Both the position numbers and the translations under genes were made by a program. 64,000 bases of DNA from CBFHMJ01 sp965656875 (GTDB taxonomy: Bacteria > Pseudomonadota > Gammaproteobacteria > Enterobacterales > Alteromonadaceae): the NCBI GenBank assembly GCA_965656875.1, contig CBFHMJ010000002.1, positions 1-64,000 on the forward strand, in the 5' to 3' direction. Below the pieces are notes generated by a model. It made no database searches and was not told the origin of the DNA. It saw only the letters and a list, made by a program, of their open reading frames with translations. Position 1 is the first letter of the stretch. Every line of letters starts with the position of its first letter. Positions 1 to 9,064 of the stretch are shown in pieces.

Positions 1-66
1 GTGAAACGCATCCGCGCCGATGGTAGTGTGGGAGGTCCCATGCGAGAGTAGGTCACTGCCAGACAC
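1..66 (+). rRNA. rrf: 5S ribosomal RNA, 3' part (5' end outside window)
   Basis: The first bases match the 3' half of bacterial 5S rRNA: the GTGAAACGC segment, the GATGGTAGTGTG helix, the CATGCGAGAGTAGG loop and a terminal CTGCCAGAC that would pair with the missing 5' end. It is immediately followed by two hairpin terminators, as expected at the end of an rRNA operon. The 3' end is placed by analogy with E. coli 5S and may be off by one or two bases. Confidence 0.95.
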
Positions 67-74
67 CTCATTTT

Positions 75-102
75 AAAGCCCTGCATTAGCGGGGCTTTTT
101 TC
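75..102 (+). terminator. Rho-independent terminator of the rRNA operon
   Basis: Eight-pair stem AGCCCTGC / GCGGGGCT (one G-U pair) with a four-base loop followed by a T run, starting just after the 5S 3' end. Confidence 0.9.
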
Positions 103-109
103 GTTTATG

Positions 110-147
110 GCCATTAAAAACTGGTTTACTTTTTAATGGCGCTTTTT
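110..147 (+). terminator. Second tandem terminator after 5S
   Basis: Perfect 11-bp inverted repeat GCCATTAAAAA / TTTTTAATGGC with a 9-base loop, then GCTTTTTT. Tandem terminators are usual behind rRNA operons. Confidence 0.8.
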
Positions 148-529
148 TGTAGCTACTTTCTTTAATTTTTAACCTTGCCTGCCTGGTTTTATCTTTTATT
201 TATTAGTATTTATACAGTTTCAATTCCTCCCAACCAATAGGTCCATACAACTTTCTAAATTCATGCTGCTGAACAAAGATGAGTATTTGCTTGCTTAATA
301 TTTCTATGTGAGCGCTCTTTGATACTGGTTCTCATCATCTGTTTTTAATCAACCGGCCCACTACCGGTATTACTTTTCCCTCTTGTCGAAGCAATGTTTT
401 ACTCATTTAAGTCACGTCATATAAACATATCTTGTACTTTCACTTCGTATTTTTATCCGTTTGCTTTTAAATCAGGCTGATCATTGTTGGATCTTTTCGA
501 TTGATTTGATCAAATCAGACCATTGAATA
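148..529. other. AT-rich intergenic spacer
   Basis: No reading frame with protein-like composition, RNA gene or strong hairpin is seen here. It separates the rRNA operon from the SOS cassette and holds the upstream part of the imuA promoter. Confidence 0.6.
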
Positions 530-545
530 CTGTATGTAAAAACAG
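530..545. promoter_or_regulatory. LexA (SOS) box 1 upstream of imuA
   Basis: CTGT-N8-ACAG, CTGTATGTAAAAACAG, matches the gammaproteobacterial LexA consensus with both tetrads intact. It ends 12 bases before the imuA ATG and lies where LexA would block the promoter of the imuA-imuB-dnaE2 cassette. Confidence 0.88.
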
Positions 546-549
546 TAAA

Positions 550-565
550 CTGTATCTATGAACAG
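550..565. promoter_or_regulatory. LexA (SOS) box 2 overlapping the imuA start
   Basis: A second intact CTGT-N8-ACAG (CTGTATCTATGAACAG) lies 20 bp from the first, about two helical turns. It contains the ATG at 558, so either the start codon sits inside the operator or translation begins at the in-frame ATG at 573. Confidence 0.85.
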
Positions 566-1412
566 TATTTTGATGGCTGATGTTGTTAATCTGGCCGATT
601 CGGTTGCTGTGCAAGCAGCAAGTAATCTTCAAACGGGTGCTGCCGTTAAACTCAAAACCAGCTTCGGTTGTGTTGATGATGAGTTAAGTGGTGGTATTCC
701 TGAGTGCGGAGCGATTGAGATCGTGTGTAAATATATTGGAATTGGTGAAGTTTCGATGATTTCTTCTGTGCTGAAGTTATTGCATACGAGAAAGCCAGGT
801 TACGGCATTTGGATTAATCCACCTGGACAGCTTAGTTGTGAAGGATTGAACAGGCTTGATGTTGATACTGAGCACACTGTGGTACTTACAACCTCATGTA
901 ATGCTGATTTGATGTGGTGTGTGGATAAAGCCATACAAAGTAATGCATGTAGATATCTGGTGATGTGGGCTGATGGACTCACGGCTCAGGAGATGCGGCG
1001 TATTCAGGTTGGAGCGAGAGCTAAAGATATTCTTGCGATTATTCTGTCAACACAACTGCCCTCTGAGTCTCGTCCTGTAGCAATGGCTATTGAGTTAAGA
1101 GCAGATCTTCAAGGTTTATTTCTGGCTGTGAGAAAACAACAAGGTAGTTGGCCTGTACGAGAATTTAAAGCGACTTCATATTCAATAGGCTGCTTCAGTG
1201 ATAAAGCATTACAACATGTAAATACCTTTAATCGAGAGTTCCTTGCTGATAAGGAAAGTTTTGACAGACAAATCGAACATACAGGAAGTCATAAGCCAAT
1301 TAATGAGGGTGCTGAGTATCAAAATGTAGAGAGTAAAGGCGTATATGAACATGCTGTAGAAGCGGCGACAGTGTATTCCTTTCCTCCATCACCTGTCAGG
1401 AGTGAACACTGA
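558..1412 (+). CDS. imuA: ImuA, SulA/RecA-like SOS mutagenesis accessory protein
   Basis: First gene of a three-gene damage-induced mutagenesis cassette. ImuA proteins are RecA-like accessory factors acting with ImuB and DnaE2 in translesion synthesis. At about residues 30-60 a family-typical region is seen (a ...LSGGIPECGAIEI... turn, then GIGEVSMISSVL), which corresponds to the degenerate P-loop area of ImuA/SulA-like proteins. There are 284 residues from the ATG at 558; an in-frame ATG at 573 would remove five residues and lie outside most of LexA box 2. No good Shine-Dalgarno sequence precedes either. The 3' end lies just upstream of the imuB ATG, indicating co-transcription. Regulation by LexA is inferred from the two boxes. 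Identity rests largely on context. Confidence 0.82.
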   Translation: MNSILMADVVNLADSVAVQAASNLQTGAAVKLKTSFGCVDDELSGGIPECGAIEIVCKYIGIGEVSMISSVLKLLHTRKPGYGIWINPPGQLSCEGLNRLDVDTEHTVVLTTSCNADLMWCVDKAIQSNACRYLVMWADGLTAQEMRRIQVGARAKDILAIILSTQLPSESRPVAMAIELRADLQGLFLAVRKQQGSWPVREFKATSYSIGCFSDKALQHVNTFNREFLADKESFDRQIEHTGSHKPINEGAEYQNVESKGVYEHAVEAATVYSFPPSPVRSEH

Positions 1413-1413
1413 C

Positions 1414-2811
1414 ATGCTGTGGCTATATATTGAATTCCCCAGTTTGTTTGCTGATTCGGTTGAGATGGGAGATGACTGCTTTAGTGGGTTGATTGTGGTT
1501 GATCAGACATCCAGGCGAGTATTGCAAACCAATTTTATTGCTGAACAGGCTGGTATAACAAAAGGAATATCAATCTCAGAAGCTAATGCTCTTATTGATG
1601 ATTTGACCGTTGTCACTTATCGATACGATCAAGAAGTGAAGCGTTTACATGAGCTAGCGCAGTGGTTGTATCAGAAGGTTGCTAATATTAGTCTAAATGA
1701 GCCTTCTGGCCTGGCGATAGAAGTATCTGGAATGATGCGTTTTTATGGTGGACTGGATGGTGTAGTGAACGAAGTTAAAACGTTGCTGTTTAACCAAAAA
1801 GTCAGGGCCAGTTTGGCGACCGGTTTTACACCTTTGGCGGCGCAAGCGTTAGCTAAATCGCCTCACCCGGTTATTTGTGCTGATCATAGCAATATTACTG
1901 ACTGTGTAAGCAAAGTAGATATCGAGTTTGCTCCATTCGAACCGAATGTGATTGAACAATTATCTCGAATGGGATTGAAAAAAATAGGGGATGTCCTGAA
2001 TTTGCCAGCGAGAGAGCTGACAGAGCGATTTGGGCAATCATTTTACTACGATGTAAAACGTCTGGCTGGGCTAGTCCCCGACCTGCAAATTTTTTATGAG
2101 CCTCCAGAGCGGTATGAGCGATGTGTCGAGTTGTCGTTCCATGCTGAACTAATTCGATCTGTACAGTTTATTGTTCGCCGACTATTGGAGCAATTTGAAT
2201 TGTATTTAACGAATCGTCAGTTCGCTTGTCACTTCTTCACTCTTTCTTTTCTACATGCTGATTACCCCCCTACCGAAGTTCGTATTAACTTATCAGGTGA
2301 AGAAAGGCGTGTGTCGGGCTTAATGTCACTCGTTTTAATTTATCTTGATAAAACAAAGATACCGGGACCGATAGTGTCGGTTGGTATCCGCAGTGGTCGA
2401 TTTAATGCTCTGTCAGCAAATACGCAAACGTTGCTTGAAGACCAGAATAATTCCACACAGAAACCAGAACAGCTTATTAGTTATTTGAAGGCCCGCTTGG
2501 GCGATGATGCAGTTTATGGGTTGTCGGTCAGTGGTGATCACAGACCCGAGTTTTCTTCTACGTATGCTGCAGTGAGTGATAGTAAGCGGCCGCATAATGT
2601 AAAACTTCGTCCATCTATTATTTTGAATGAACCTGAAGTGTTAACCAGTGAGGTTAAGGTGCTTGATGGGCCAGAACGTATTCAGGCCGGATGGTGGGAT
2701 GGTAATCCTGTTTCGCGTGATTACTTTGTTGCGAGGAATAACCACGGTCAGAATTTGTGGATTTATAAAGAAGAAGACGGCACCTGGTATGTCCATGGTT
2801 ATTTTGCCTGA
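1414..2811 (+). CDS. imuB: ImuB, Y-family polymerase-like protein
   Basis: Y-family DNA polymerase relative lacking catalytic activity; in the ImuABC system it links DnaE2 to the beta clamp and RecA. The N-terminus (MLWLYIEFPSL) is the ImuB form of the polymerase palm, where active Pol IV/V have a metal-binding aspartate. A helix-hairpin-helix-like stretch (EQLSRMGLKKIGDVLNLP, near residue 185) and a C-terminal domain ending in WWDG...WYVHGYFA follow. The ATG at 1414 is chosen because AGGAG lies 11 bases upstream; a GTG at 1402 is also in frame but overlaps that signal. Length is normal for the family (about 465 aa). It lies one base after imuA stops and just before dnaE2. Confidence 0.9.
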   Translation: MLWLYIEFPSLFADSVEMGDDCFSGLIVVDQTSRRVLQTNFIAEQAGITKGISISEANALIDDLTVVTYRYDQEVKRLHELAQWLYQKVANISLNEPSGLAIEVSGMMRFYGGLDGVVNEVKTLLFNQKVRASLATGFTPLAAQALAKSPHPVICADHSNITDCVSKVDIEFAPFEPNVIEQLSRMGLKKIGDVLNLPARELTERFGQSFYYDVKRLAGLVPDLQIFYEPPERYERCVELSFHAELIRSVQFIVRRLLEQFELYLTNRQFACHFFTLSFLHADYPPTEVRINLSGEERRVSGLMSLVLIYLDKTKIPGPIVSVGIRSGRFNALSANTQTLLEDQNNSTQKPEQLISYLKARLGDDAVYGLSVSGDHRPEFSSTYAAVSDSKRPHNVKLRPSIILNEPEVLTSEVKVLDGPERIQAGWWDGNPVSRDYFVARNNHGQNLWIYKEEDGTWYVHGYFA

Positions 2812-2879
2812 AACGAGTGATTCATATCCAAAGCAAGGTATGGGCATCTATGTTTGGATCGCGTTGGCGAGAGTCGTCT

Positions 2880-5800
2880 ATGCGTAAGATTGGCTATGCT
2901 GAGTTGCATTGCCTGACAAATTTTTCTTTTCAGCGTGGTGCTTCACATCCGGAAGAGTTGGTTAAGCAGGCGATTGAACTGAATTATTCAGGCCTGGCAA
3001 TCACAGACGAATGTTCAGTTGCTGGAATTGTACGGGCTTATTCAGTTGCTCGCGCTTATGAAGCACCAAAAAAGCAAAGTTCTCAAGTGGCATGTGGAAA
3101 TGACGAGAAAAACCAACAAAGAACGGCATTGGTACAAAGAGCATCTGATTCAAGCGGTGGAGATGAAATACCTGTTTCTCAGGCGTTGACCGAAGAAACA
3201 TCTTTCAATAGTCACTTAGATGATGGAAGTGAGGTAAGAAATCGCACGAATTTTTCTTTAATCACTGGCGCTGAATTCAGTGTTCATAATCCCTGGTGTT
3301 CGTCGCAACTTACACTAGTGTTACTGGTAACAAATCGGGATGCCTACGCAGAATTATGCCAACTTATCACTAAAAGCAGGATGCGATGTGAGAAAAGTCA
3401 GTACTACACCGATGTAACGGATATTGAATCAATTATTAAATCCTGTCTGGTGTTATGGAAACCTTTTTATGATGAACCCGATATTCCCATTGCTCAGTGG
3501 TTACAAGATAACTTTCGTGAACAAAGTTGGATCATGTATGAGCGCACTATATGTCCTCAGGAATTTCATTTTAAAACGTATATTGCAGGATTATCTGCAC
3601 GTTATTTCTTACCTGTAGTGTGTACAGGGAATGTTCATTTTCACTGCCGGGAGAGAAAACCATTACAAGATGTACTGACGGCTATTCGATATCACACGAC
3701 GGTTGAACATGCGGGAGAGCTATTGGATGCAAACCATGAAAAGTCGATGCGATCGTTAGAAAAAATTGCTCGGTTGTTTCCTGAAGAATGGATAGCAGAA
3801 ACACAGCATATTCAGCAACGCTGCCAGTTTTCGCTGAGTGAACTTAAGTATGATTATCCAACCGAGTTAGTGCCGGATGGTAAAACGGCCAGTGAATATC
3901 TTACTGATTTGGTTCGAGAAGGTGAAAAGCGACGTTTTCCTCACGGTGTGCCATCTCGTATACGTCAGATAATCGAGAAAGAACTAACTTTGATCACAGA
4001 AGAAAGCTATGAGTACTTTTTTCTGACGATTTACGACATCGTTACCTTTGCCCAGCAAGAAGGTATTTTGTATCAAGGTAGGGGCTCTGCGGCTAATTCG
4101 GTTGTTTGTTACTGTCTTGGTATCACAGCGGTAGATCCGGAAAAAGTTGATGTGCTGTTTGAACGATTCATTTCAAAAGAACGTAGTGAACCTCCGGATA
4201 TTGATGTTGATTTTGAGCACGAACGTCGAGAAGAAATCATTCAGTATATCTATCGTAAGTACGGCCGTAAGCATGCAGCACTGGCTGCTGCAGTAATTTC
4301 TTATCGATTCAAAAGTGCGGTCAGGGATGTGGGTAAAGCGTTGGGATACAGCGAAGAATACCTGAGTTATTTACTATCCAACATCGACAGACGAGATAAA
4401 GCTACATCATGGCATCAGCAACTAAAAAAACTATCGTTTGATGATACTTGCGCGAAAGGACGTTATTTCATTCAACTAGTTGATGAGATTCGAGGATTCC
4501 CACGTCATCTATCTCAACACGTAGGTGGCTTCATCATTTCGTCACGCCCTTTAAGTGAATTGGTGCCTACGGAAAACACCGCAATGCCAGGGCGCAGTGT
4601 TATACAGTGGGATAAAGATGATCTTGAATCTCTTGGATTACTGAAAGTCGATATTCTGGCACTTGGAATGCTTACCGCTATTCGTAAATGTTTTGACCTG
4701 ATTAAGTTACATCGTCGGCAGCCAATGTCACTACATCATGTGGAATGGGATGATCCTGCCGTATATAAGATGCTACAAAAAGGTGATTCCGTCGGTGTTT
4801 TTCAAATTGAATCACGAGCTCAAACCAGTATGTTGCCTCGATTAAAGCCCGCCTGTTACTACGACCTGGTGGTACAAATTGCGATTGTCAGACCCGGGCC
4901 TATTCAGGGCGATATGGTGCATCCTTATCTCAGGCGTCGTAAAGGCCTGGAAATTGTTACTTATCCTTCAGAAGCTGTGGAACGGGTCTTAAAACGAACA
5001 CTGGGAGTGCCTGTTTTTCAAGAGCAAGTTATCCAGTTAGCTATGGTGGCAGCAGGATTTTCCGGAGGGGAGGCTGATCAACTACGTCGCTCAATGGCTA
5101 GTTGGAAACGTAATGGTGAGCTGAATCAATTTGAGCCGAAGTTGATTGATGGAATGATGCAGCGAGGTTATACCCGAGAGTATGCACAGCGTATTTTTCA
5201 CCAGATTTGTGGTTTTGGTGAGTATGGCTTTCCTGAATCTCATTCCGCCAGCTTTGCGTTGCTGTGTTACGTATCCGCCTGGCTTAAATGTCATTATCCA
5301 GCTGAGTTTTGTTGTGCGTTACTCAATAGTCAGCCGATGGGGTTCTATTCGCCTTCTCAATTGATTCAGGATGCAAAAAGACATCAGGTTACGATTCTTC
5401 CGATTGATGTGAATAAGAGTGATTGGGACCACTCACTGGAACCAGTTGAATCTCCAAATGTAGCACGGCCATTCGCTGTGAGATTGGGATTCAGACTGAT
5501 TAAAGGGGTAAGTCGCCATGCCATTGAACGGCTATTGTCACGGCGTCCGGACAAGGGGTTTGAGTATCTTGATCAGATTACTCAATGTGAGTTGGCAAAG
5601 AATGATTTAGCCGCGCTGGCCAGTGCGGATGCTCTGGCTTCTTTAGCAGGGCATCGTTATCAGGCGCGATGGGAACTTGCTGGTGTGTCTGATGATGGGC
5701 CATTGTTCAGTCGAGAGAATATGGCTTCAGTTGAAGTGAATTCAATTGACGTAAGAGATAAAGAAACCGCTGGCTTATCGCTTAATGATGGTCGTGCGAA

Positions 5801-6296
5801 GATTTATTCACATCGTAAAGCCACAGAACATGATGTGGATAAATCCGGGGGTGAACAGCTAACATTGCTGCCACCTGAAGAAACCGAAAACATGCTGGAA
5901 GATTACGCTTCAACGGGTATTACACTAGGCACTCACCCGTTGGCGTTACTGCGAGCCAGAGGTTATCTGGATGATTGCCAGACCGCAGTATCGCTTGATG
6001 ATGCCAGGCATCAATCTGTGATTAATATTTGCGGTATTGTGACTGGTCGTCAACGCCCGGGAACTGCGAAAGACGTGACATTTTTAACACTGGAAGATGA
6101 AACCGGTAATGTAAATGTTGTGGTCTGGTCTGGTACCGCCAGAGAGCAACGCCAGGCATTTTTAACATCATCGGTATTGAAAGTTAAAGGAGTACTGGAA
6201 AGACAGGATGGCGTTACGCATGTGATTGCCGGACGATTGACAAATGTATCTCACTGGCTGGAATCTTTAAGTACTCGTTCAAGGGATTTTCGTTAG
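2880..6296 (+). CDS. dnaE2: DnaE2 (ImuC), error-prone C-family DNA polymerase
   Basis: Damage-inducible alpha-subunit paralogue that performs mutagenic synthesis with ImuB. The N-terminal PHP domain begins YAELHCLTNFSF. The polymerase core has PDIDVDFEHERREE with the catalytic aspartates, and the C-terminus carries an OB-fold (VINICGIVTGRQRPG...). At about 1138 aa it is longer than usual: a hydrophilic stretch of some 60 residues interrupts the PHP domain (around bases 3060-3240) and another lies before the OB-fold (about 5700-5880). Start choice is uncertain: ATG 2880 follows GAGAG; ATG 2850 and GTG 2817 are also in frame. Third gene of the LexA-controlled cassette. Confidence 0.93.
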   Translation: MRKIGYAELHCLTNFSFQRGASHPEELVKQAIELNYSGLAITDECSVAGIVRAYSVARAYEAPKKQSSQVACGNDEKNQQRTALVQRASDSSGGDEIPVSQALTEETSFNSHLDDGSEVRNRTNFSLITGAEFSVHNPWCSSQLTLVLLVTNRDAYAELCQLITKSRMRCEKSQYYTDVTDIESIIKSCLVLWKPFYDEPDIPIAQWLQDNFREQSWIMYERTICPQEFHFKTYIAGLSARYFLPVVCTGNVHFHCRERKPLQDVLTAIRYHTTVEHAGELLDANHEKSMRSLEKIARLFPEEWIAETQHIQQRCQFSLSELKYDYPTELVPDGKTASEYLTDLVREGEKRRFPHGVPSRIRQIIEKELTLITEESYEYFFLTIYDIVTFAQQEGILYQGRGSAANSVVCYCLGITAVDPEKVDVLFERFISKERSEPPDIDVDFEHERREEIIQYIYRKYGRKHAALAAAVISYRFKSAVRDVGKALGYSEEYLSYLLSNIDRRDKATSWHQQLKKLSFDDTCAKGRYFIQLVDEIRGFPRHLSQHVGGFIISSRPLSELVPTENTAMPGRSVIQWDKDDLESLGLLKVDILALGMLTAIRKCFDLIKLHRRQPMSLHHVEWDDPAVYKMLQKGDSVGVFQIESRAQTSMLPRLKPACYYDLVVQIAIVRPGPIQGDMVHPYLRRRKGLEIVTYPSEAVERVLKRTLGVPVFQEQVIQLAMVAAGFSGGEADQLRRSMASWKRNGELNQFEPKLIDGMMQRGYTREYAQRIFHQICGFGEYGFPESHSASFALLCYVSAWLKCHYPAEFCCALLNSQPMGFYSPSQLIQDAKRHQVTILPIDVNKSDWDHSLEPVESPNVARPFAVRLGFRLIKGVSRHAIERLLSRRPDKGFEYLDQITQCELAKNDLAALASADALASLAGHRYQARWELAGVSDDGPLFSRENMASVEVNSIDVRDKETAGLSLNDGRAKIYSHRKATEHDVDKSGGEQLTLLPPEETENMLEDYASTGITLGTHPLALLRARGYLDDCQTAVSLDDARHQSVINICGIVTGRQRPGTAKDVTFLTLEDETGNVNVVVWSGTAREQRQAFLTSSVLKVKGVLERQDGVTHVIAGRLTNVSHWLESLSTRSRDFR

Positions 6297-6383
6297 TACA
6301 AGCTAACAGGTGAAGAATCAAAAGAAGGCGATAAAGACAGATAACGATATCGGCACGAACACAGAGAAAATAAGGATTAAAAG

Positions 6384-6416
6384 CTTTCAAAGAGAGCGGC
6401 AAACTCTCTTTGAAAG
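6384..6416. terminator. Hairpin between convergent dnaE2 and the oxygenase gene
   Basis: Perfect 13-bp inverted repeat CTTTCAAAGAGAG / CTCTCTTTGAAAG with a 7-base loop. The flank on the minus-strand side begins CTTTT, so it may terminate the oxygenase gene or act in both directions. The T-tract is weak. Confidence 0.55.
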
Positions 6417-6460
6417 TAAATTGAAATTATCTGACTGATTGTTGAAGCGAAATAACGTAA

Positions 6461-7153
6461 TTAACCGTAGATTTGTTCTGCGGTATTGAATAAAACCCAC
6501 GATGTAAGAATATATTTGTCGTTTGACACTGGCATATTGCCGCGATGCGTGTGGGTAAAATAAGCAGGGAAAATCGACATTTGCCCAGCTTTAGGTTTCA
6601 GTTTTTTATTCTGATACACAAATTCAGTTTCGCCGCCTTCTTCAACATCATTGAGATAAATCGTGAACGCAAGAATACGATGTAAGGCTTCGTTATGTGG
6701 CTTTTGTGGGTAACATTCGCTGTGCCAGTATGGGTAGCCACCTTTGCCCACATCGTATTTTTGAGCATTGATATAGCCAAGGCGGAACAATTGCTTCATC
6801 AGGATTTCGACTTGAGGTAAGCCGACTTCTTCAAAATTTTCTTCAGTCAGTGCAACCGGCTCTCTGGTGACTGGGTGATAAACGGTCAGGCCAAAAGCAC
6901 CGATTAGTGTGAAGTAATATTTTTTAAAATAATCGACCATGTTGGTCGTAACTGCTTCAATAACAGTGTTCAACGTATCCTGAAACTCAATATGCTGATT
7001 CAGGTAAATATCTGTACTAAGCTTCTTTTTTGTATCCAGGCCGCCACTGGTAACGCCCTGAACCTGGTGTGGTGATTGATCAAATTGTTCAATTAAAGAT
7101 TTACAGAAATCTTTACTTAAGACATTATCGTAAACTTCAATAAAATCAGACAT
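6461..7153 (-). CDS. 2-oxoglutarate/Fe(II)-dependent oxygenase (prolyl 4-hydroxylase-like)
   Basis: A 230-aa protein with the C-terminal double-stranded beta-helix of 2OG-Fe(II) oxygenases. It shows the metal-binding region YWHSECYP (H144, E146), the YLNDVEEGGETEF strand, and the distal HTHRG (H203 the likely third ligand), followed by KYILTSWV, where the 2OG-binding base usually lies. The first motif reads HxE rather than the common HxD. The substrate cannot be deduced. ATG at 7153 is preferred (AAGG nine bases upstream); a TTG at 7162 is also in frame. It is divergent from the thioesterase gene with only 24 bp between starts, so their promoters must overlap the neighbouring coding or leader sequences. 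Confidence 0.8.
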   Translation of the reverse strand: MSDFIEVYDNVLSKDFCKSLIEQFDQSPHQVQGVTSGGLDTKKKLSTDIYLNQHIEFQDTLNTVIEAVTTNMVDYFKKYYFTLIGAFGLTVYHPVTREPVALTEENFEEVGLPQVEILMKQLFRLGYINAQKYDVGKGGYPYWHSECYPQKPHNEALHRILAFTIYLNDVEEGGETEFVYQNKKLKPKAGQMSIFPAYFTHTHRGNMPVSNDKYILTSWVLFNTAEQIYG

Positions 7154-7177
7154 TAATTTCAACCTTTTAGGTTTGTT

Positions 7178-7582
7178 ATGTTTATAGAGAATATTCAGCC
7201 CAGGTTTTCTGACACTGATGCGTTAGGCCATATAAATAACACCATAATCCCGGTGTGGTTTGAAGGCGCGCGTGAACCCATTTTTAAACTTTTCAGCCCC
7301 GAACTGGATGTCCATAACTGGAAACTCATTTTGGCAAAAATTGATGTCGAGTTTCATGCCGAGTTATTTTATGGGCAACCGGCAGAAATAAAAACATGGA
7401 TATCAAGAATTGGCAACTCATCTTTTGATGTCTATCAGGAAGTGTGGCAATCAGGCCGACGCAGTGCTTCCGGCACTGCAGTTATGGTTCATTTCTGCCA
7501 CCAGGAAAAACGGTCAAAACCGATTCCTGACGACATTGTGGCCGAAATGTCAGCACACATGAAAGAGCAACCAGAACCATAG
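7178..7582 (+). CDS. Acyl-CoA thioesterase, 4HBT hot-dog fold
   Basis: A 134-aa single hot-dog domain. The N-terminal motif RFSDTDALGHINN (residues 9-21) is the active-site segment of the 4HBT/YbgC-FadM class, with D14 as the likely catalytic aspartate and the GHxNN turn. Family members hydrolyse acyl-CoA thioesters in the cytoplasm; chain-length preference cannot be read. It is followed by a terminator whose loop contains the stop codon, so it is monocistronic. Divergent from the oxygenase gene. Confidence 0.85.
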   Translation: MFIENIQPRFSDTDALGHINNTIIPVWFEGAREPIFKLFSPELDVHNWKLILAKIDVEFHAELFYGQPAEIKTWISRIGNSSFDVYQEVWQSGRRSASGTAVMVHFCHQEKRSKPIPDDIVAEMSAHMKEQPEP

Positions 7583-7595
7583 TGTTCTGGTTTTC
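7569..7595 (+). terminator. Terminator overlapping the thioesterase stop codon
   Basis: Nine-bp stem AACCAGAAC / GTTCTGGTT with a six-base loop, followed by TTCTTTG. The TAG stop lies in and next to the loop. Confidence 0.75.
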
Positions 7596-7633
7596 TTTGT
7601 TTAGATTTTACCTGGTGAACAGATTAATAAGCG

Positions 7634-8857
7634 CTATCGATAGAGTTTATGGTCAGTTGCAGAAGGGTCACATAATCGGGTGCTGAAAATAAATTGTCCC
7701 TTCTTCTCATTATTTGGTGCAACGACAAGAATGTAGTTGTCATCAATGACTAACACATGCTCTTCTGGTTTCTTTTTACAATGTGACCAACCATACGAAT
7801 CGAAACTATAAATGAAGTGAGTAATAATCTTTTCCATATCCGTTGGTTCATTGCTTTGGTAGCTGTATTTTGAATCATCTTTTTGAACCTCGGATGTTCC
7901 AGCATTTTCTCCAACTGGAGTACCATCGGCGGGTGTTTTCTCAACTTTTGCTGCTTCTTCAATATCTTTTTTCATCTGAGAAAATTCTTCTTCAAGCTCC
8001 AGCTTAATGCCAACATTGACACCGTCGCCATCTTCACTGTTAGTTTCTCGAATAATCTCTGAAGCAATTTGGCTAAACATATTTGAATTAGCCGGTTGGT
8101 AGTTCAGTTGTTTGGCGTAGGCATCTACCCCTATAGCCAGTGCATATAACACAGATGGAAGCAGGATAATTCTGGCGAAAAGGAACCAGACTGGATAATG
8201 TTCATTGATCGTCAGTTGGGCATGATGAACCCGAAAGAGTTTAAGTACGCCGATGAACAGAATCCACAACTGTGAAAGAAGTAAGATGCAGACCATCGCG
8301 ATTAGGCTAAAGGTAAAGATCCACAGTGGCAGCAACATCATCGTCACGAAACCCTGTGTATAAATAAGAGAACCCGGTTCGACACCTGTCAGCTGATTAA
8401 CTTTCTGCCCAGCCAGCGCAAGTGAGATATTAGCAATGATGGCGTAAAATACCAGGACGACACTTTTTCCAGCCATCGTCTCCCAAATTCGGAGAAACAA
8501 TCCCCAGAGTTCACGGCTAAAACCAACAATGGCAATCATGCCAACCCAAAAATATTCCTCGTCCATCTCACCAGAGACCGAGATGTTATCGCTAACAACT
8601 GACTCATTCATATAAGAGAAATAAGCCAGCATGATCAAAGCAAATAAATAGATGCGTTGATTCGCATGAAGGTTATTCCAGACAGCGAGCAAGCCATCCT
8701 TAAAGCGACGAATGAACTTAAGTGGGTTATATCGGGATGCAATGTCTAATGGACTAAAGGATGCGTCTACTTGTGGTGATACCGGATATTCATCCGATGC
8801 AGAACTGATCTGACTAGCAGAATCCTTGCTGTTAGTTGAGGGAATGTCGTTATTCAT
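7634..8857 (-). CDS. Multi-pass membrane protein of unknown function
   Basis: I do not recognise this family. From the ATG at 8857 it is about 407 aa; a TTG at 8899 would add 14 residues. The first 80 residues are polar (Ser/Asp rich) and then basic. About five hydrophobic segments follow (for example the ones beginning YLFALIMLAYF, VVLVFYAIIANI and MLLPLWIFTFSL). A soluble, Glu/Lys-rich C-terminal region of about 150 residues then ends with KKKPEEHVLVIDDNYILVVAPNN. Likely an inner-membrane protein with a cytoplasmic or periplasmic tail. It lies downstream of uvrA on the same strand with a hairpin between them, so it is probably its own unit. Confidence 0.6.
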   Translation of the reverse strand: MNNDIPSTNSKDSASQISSASDEYPVSPQVDASFSPLDIASRYNPLKFIRRFKDGLLAVWNNLHANQRIYLFALIMLAYFSYMNESVVSDNISVSGEMDEEYFWVGMIAIVGFSRELWGLFLRIWETMAGKSVVLVFYAIIANISLALAGQKVNQLTGVEPGSLIYTQGFVTMMLLPLWIFTFSLIAMVCILLLSQLWILFIGVLKLFRVHHAQLTINEHYPVWFLFARIILLPSVLYALAIGVDAYAKQLNYQPANSNMFSQIASEIIRETNSEDGDGVNVGIKLELEEEFSQMKKDIEEAAKVEKTPADGTPVGENAGTSEVQKDDSKYSYQSNEPTDMEKIITHFIYSFDSYGWSHCKKKPEEHVLVIDDNYILVVAPNNEKKGQFIFSTRLCDPSATDHKLYR

Positions 8858-8948
8858 TGAACAGTATCTGATGGTAAATGTTGGTTTAGATTGTGCCAAC
8901 TAATCACTAAAGATCAATGGTTTCGACAGACTTGTTACGTAAGAATAT

Positions 8949-8978
8949 ATTGATAGCGGCGTGAGAGCCGCTATCAAT
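8949..8978 (-). terminator. Hairpin after uvrA
   Basis: Perfect 12-bp inverted repeat ATTGATAGCGGC / GCCGCTATCAAT with a six-base loop, placed about 90 bp after the uvrA stop. The minus-strand flank is AT-rich but lacks a clean T run. Confidence 0.6.
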
Positions 8979-9064
8979 CTGCATGTCAGGTAGGTTATTG
9001 GTGGCATTGTTAGCCGGAATGAAGGTAACTATACGTTACCATCAAGCCTTGTTTAACCCGAGAA

